From assembly GCF_009730915.1 (NCBI RefSeq), contig NC_052489.1, forward strand, positions 4,987,622-5,051,621: a DNA stretch of 64,000 nt. Reading direction: 5' to 3'. The notes below the pieces were generated by a model. The model worked only from the letters and a program-made list of their open reading frames with translations. It had not been told where the DNA came from and made no database searches. How positions within the stretch are numbered: the stretch's first letter is position 1; each line of letters starts with the position of its first letter. The translations under genes and the position numbers were made by a program. Positions 60,090-64,000 of the stretch are shown here, piece by piece. Origin of the DNA: Dioscorea cayenensis subsp. rotundata (lineage: Eukaryota > Streptophyta > Magnoliopsida > Dioscoreales > Dioscoreaceae).

Positions 60090-62930
60090 ATAGTTATGTA
60101 TTGCTATATCAATACACACATACACCTTTGTATATATATGGCTATATTATACATATGTACATGCCTTATTAATTAGATTGGGAATAGTAGGAAGTTAAAC
60201 TCAAGTGAAACTGTTAGTTATTATTTCCTTGTTACCGCCTCTGAAGCTTTATTGTATTTTCATTTTTCAATAATTAGGATCTAAGATTTAGTATTTAGGG
60301 TGTTGAAGTAGTCAATGTTTAATATATGGGCTATGATGATGAAAACTTATATACAAATTGAATGTTCATATAGTTTTAAAAAATTAAGATTTGTGCCGCC
60401 AGCATTAAGTACCATCAAAGGTACTTTTATTATAGTACATTTGTCCCTTTAATATTATTATTAAATCAGGATTTTCATTATGCCTTTATTGTTATTATTA
60501 AATTAGGGGTTAGTACTCCATGTAGTTAAGGGTTAAATTAAGAGAGCAGCTATATTCCTATGGATCACTTGTACTTACCATGTGTCCTTTAATTCTCGTA
60601 TAGATATATATATTGAGTCATAGGGTTTTGGTCTTCATTGAATAATTAGGGTTTTCAATATTGTAGCTTTTGTATAATATTTGCTTCAACTATTAACATA
60701 TATATGCCTCATTTTAGTATGAGTATTATAGAGAGCATGTGATAAGATACCTGATAATTAATTAACCAAGTCATTGCCAAAGATAATGCACTCATAATGT
60801 ATATATATATATAAGCAAATTAACATGGAAAACAAGTCTTAACTAGCTGAATAAAAATATTTTTATCCATTAATAATTCTGCTAATTCCCTTGCTATTTA
60901 ACTCCTTGAGATGACCAAATGAAATTAATTAATTAAGTTGAGAAGTTAAACCAAATAACAAACATGCGCATTAAAACCAACGCATACGACAAACCTTAAT
61001 GAAACTGTTTAATTATAAATGAATTAGTTAAAAGTTATAAATTAAGTACAACCAACGCTATTATTACGAGCAATTATTAATAAATAGCTTGAGTGAGCAC
61101 AGAGTGTCCAATAGAAAACAAGTTGTATCCTAATACGACTTTGTTAAAACAAGTGGCCATGCAGAATTAGAGTACTTCCTCACTTTTAGTCCCTACGTTT
61201 GTATTTCACTAATATTGTAATACAGTGCCATCTCATTAGAGATAATGTAAACTAGCTTCATATAGTTTAATGTGCGATTAGTGGCTTGGGCCTCCAAGAA
61301 ATTAGATATTAGTGGCTTTCATTACAGGCATGATACATCAAACTCAGAATTTATTAGATTAATCTATTTAAAATTATATACATGGACAAACAATCAAAAC
61401 TGAGAACTTAATCAAGCGATCGATTCCTAAAATTAGAATATATCTTTTACAGAAGTTGGCCTAACGCATCCAATAATTTATATACTGAATTCTGAATCGC
61501 GGTGAATTAGCTCGACCAAACATGACCTAATACTCATCTCGATAATATGCTATATGTTCGCTTTTATACTAGTCTTTCAATGAATCAGCATTGAAGTGTG
61601 CACTTGATTTTACCTTTTACTTATTTAGGGAAAATTAATATTATAATATTATATAATACTTCATAATATTTTATCTACACACTTATTTATTTTTTTAATT
61701 ATCATTCAATCATAATCTCAATATATCTACATGTAAATTTACATCGACTATCCGTGAAGGACAATTTCACTATGACGCAAATCTCTGGGAAATACTTAGT
61801 ATATCCTCACAATGAGAAATCTTTTAATAAGATCTCAGAGTCATTAATAAGGATTATTCTTAATAAATTTTAAACATTTCAATAAAATTTCTACTAATAA
61901 ATTTGTTTTGGTCCGAGATATACAGAAAAGGTAAAAACATTTGAGGAGAAATTATGGTACATGCCAGAAATTGTGCGTTTTAAGTTTCACGTATCAAGGA
62001 TTTTCTTATATTTTTATACTCACTTTTAATGATTGAAGATCTCTTTTTATCCCTTGTTTCCAAGGTTATCACGAAACCAATTCATTAAATGTTTACCACA
62101 AATATGAATCTTTTCATAAGGTGTAAGAGTCCTCGCTTAATAAATATTTACCACAAATATAAGATCTTTTGCATAAAGAGCTTTTCTCTCTCTAACTTAA
62201 TAAATATTTACCTCAAATATAAAGATCTTTTGCATGAGAGAGCTTTTCTTTTTCTATTCTACTAGCTGTGTCTCTTAATAAAGCCAATGATCCTTCCAAA
62301 AAAATCAAACAAAATAGGATTTTTATTCTATATATTTTTACCACCTTCACTAATATAAAACTTAATTATTATTCATAATTTTTAATTAAGTATAATTTTA
62401 TTTTATTTTTTTCAATCCATTTAAACATACTTTATTTGTGAACAACTTCTCAAAGTCAAACAAAATCAATAACATATAATTAAATTATTTTTTAAGAAAT
62501 GTGAACAAATTATGGTTAGGAGGTGTTATACCTCAACATACATGTGCCCTTATTCTGTGTGAAATGAGATTCAAATCTACCTCATTGACAAAAAAAAAAA
62601 GAAATACATTATATATATTGAAGCCAATAGACTAATAAATTATTTACTACATAACTAACTTATAAGACATTGATATATAAATAAATTCCACAATCATACA
62701 TCATAAATATATTAAGTTTAGAGTTTATTAAACTACCAAAAACATTTGGTATTTAGGGAAGAAGAAGATCCTCAAGTAGTAGCATTTGCCATGTAAAGTC
62801 AGTAGGTCATATGTAGGCACTAAGTCTTAGTTCCAGGTGTCAAGAATCTATTACATACAGGGTACCATCCAAACTGGCAACACTTGAATATATATATATT
62901 TATATATATCAACCAATAACTTTCATTGTT
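60090..62930. other. AT-rich intergenic DNA
   Basis: No coding sequence or RNA gene is recognisable. Short AT runs (for example near 60799-60815) and the repeat at 62083-62259 are the only structure I see. Confidence 0.5.
62083..62259. repeat. three ~60-bp tandem repeats
   Basis: The copies share 'taaatatttaccacaaatat', then 'aagatcttttgcataa', then 'gagagcttttct'. The second and third (about 62139 and 62199) are 60 bp apart and very similar; the first is degenerate. Confidence 0.8.
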
Positions 62931-63000
62931 CAACATTTGCTTCCTTTCTTTCCATTGAGTACAAAGAGAGAGAGAGAGGTCTTCTTCATCCAAACTATGT
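62885..63000 (+). promoter_or_regulatory. putative core promoter and transcript start of a gene to the right
   Basis: A TATA-rich stretch (tatatatatatttatatatatc, 62889-62911) is followed by 'aaccaataac' and a pyrimidine-rich leader with a GAGAGAGAGAG run. Together with the GA-rich repeats downstream, this resembles a long plant 5' leader. No start codon with a convincing frame follows in the window. Confidence 0.35.
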
Positions 63001-63061
63001 TTGGTTCTTAAGGTTTTTGTTCATTCTCATCATTTATATGTAAATAAAATCTAAGAGGAGG

Positions 63062-63064
<3 letters not shown>

Positions 63065-63113
<49 letters not shown>
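63065..63113. repeat. (GA)n tract
   Basis: Nearly 25 uninterrupted AG dinucleotides. Such GA tracts in plant leaders can bind BBR/BPC (GAGA-binding) factors. A shorter run occurs at 63525-63544. Confidence 0.9.
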
Positions 63114-63117
<4 letters not shown>

Positions 63118-63119
63118 CT

Positions 63120-63473
63120 CCACTGAGGTTCATTCATTTGAAGGTATATAGTTTCTGTTCATCTAATTATTACTTTGTTTCTTGTTTTGTTTCTTTGATC
63201 ATGATGTGTAGATCTATTGGTTTTTTTAAAAAAGGAGATGATCATCAAGTTGAATTTTTGTTTTTTTGTTTTTAAAGGTTGAACTATATATAAATATAAA
63301 GAGAGAGGGAGGAATGAATTATTACAGCAAGCATCTGACTTGAGTTCCCTTCACTTGACAAGGTGGTTTGTTCTTCTTTTTTTCTTTGTTTTCTATGTTT
63401 CTTGGTGCATGGATCTATTGGTTTTGTGAAAGGTTGATCATTCTCTTCATTAATTTCTATATAAGAAAAACAT

Positions 63474-63504
<31 letters not shown>

Positions 63505-63752
63505 AATTCATATATATATATGTAGAGAGAGAGAGAGAGAGAGAGGAATATTGATAAAGCATCTCACTTGAGTTCCATTTCATCTGAAGGGAGTTGAATT
63601 AATTTTCATCTTCTACATTTGTTTCTTTGTTTCTTTGTTTCTTTGTTTATTTGTTTATTTTGTTTCTTTATGCATAGATCTATTGGCTTGCCAAAGAATG
63701 AGAAGAGAAGAGACACCAAGTTCATTGATTCTTAATTTTGATCCTTTTCTTC

Positions 63753-63791
<39 letters not shown>

Positions 63792-63999
63792 GAAACATCA
63801 CACTAGAGCTCCATTTCATTTGAAGATAGCTTAATTTTCATCTTCCTTTATTTCATTCTTTTCTTTGTTTTGTGACAGTATTAATTCAAGCTGGTTGATT
63901 TCTTCAATTTTTTTTTATATAGAGGAATTAATTAATTAACAAACTATTAATTCATGTGAAGGTATCTGGTTTGCATCTTCCTTTATTAACTGTACTTTC
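63120..63999. repeat. about four degenerate ~220-bp tandem units
   Basis: The landmark 'acttgagttccatttcatttgaagg' (with variants) recurs at about 63122, 63337, 63567 and 63803. In the first three units it is followed by a T-rich stretch with 'tttgtttctttg', then 'gatctattggttttg', then an AT run 'ctatatatatat' or GA run. A fifth partial copy ('ttaattcatgtgaaggtatctgg') is at about 63950. Spacing is about 215-236 bp. Confidence 0.75.
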
Positions 64000-64000
64000 T

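Noticed and set aside
59016-60176. Open frames of about 370 codons on both strands
   Set aside because: They run through the 1000-N gap and exist only because N codons contain no stops.

Overview
This is a 64-kb stretch of plant nuclear DNA. It is AT-rich and intron-rich, has GT-AG introns throughout, and contains plant-type genes: chloroplast histidine biosynthesis, leucoanthocyanidin reductase, LAZ1/DUF300 and a receptor-like cytoplasmic kinase. Decayed Mutator-like (MULE) transposons and MITE-like elements are also present. The sequence fits an angiosperm; I cannot name the species. All gene models were built by hand from splice sites, reading-frame continuity and remembered family sequences. 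No search was run.

Left third (1-34 kb), a normal gene neighbourhood. HISN1 (ATP phosphoribosyltransferase, + strand) enters from the left edge and lacks its first exons. A four-exon gene for a small mitochondrial, complex-I-like protein (+) follows. Then come a two-exon gene for a 650-aa membrane-anchored coiled-coil protein (-), a LAZ1-like DUF300 membrane protein (-), a six-exon receptor-like cytoplasmic kinase (-), a SEL1-repeat HRD3/EBS5-like gene (-) and leucoanthocyanidin reductase LAR (-). The HRD3-like copy has two in-frame stops and a frameshift in otherwise well-preserved exons, so I call it a pseudogene. LAR has all its family motifs and carries a MITE in intron 3.

Middle (36-41 kb): a three-exon DENND6/FAM116-type Rab-GEF gene (-) with a GC-rich first exon.

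Right third (41-59 kb), transposon territory. The first block (about 41.4-50.9 kb) has higher GC. It holds a frameshifted Ulp1-type cysteine protease domain on the + strand and a frameshifted MuDR-type transposase on the - strand, arranged convergently, with recurring GCTTAA/GTTTAA-rich clusters between them. After 3.7 kb of AT-rich spacer there is an array of a 41-bp tandem repeat (about 54.7-55.7 kb). The array runs straight into the TATA box and first exon of a second, decayed MULE transposase (55.8-58.5 kb, +). An assembly gap of exactly 1000 N follows (59090-60089).

Right edge (60-64 kb): AT-rich intergenic DNA, then a TATA-like stretch, a long GA tract and about four degenerate copies of a ~220-bp unit. 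This looks like the leader of a gene lying beyond the window. The genes do not form a pathway; they are independent eukaryotic loci. The most unusual items are the HRD3-like pseudogene, the 41-bp array abutting the MULE promoter, and the convergent Ulp1/transposase element.
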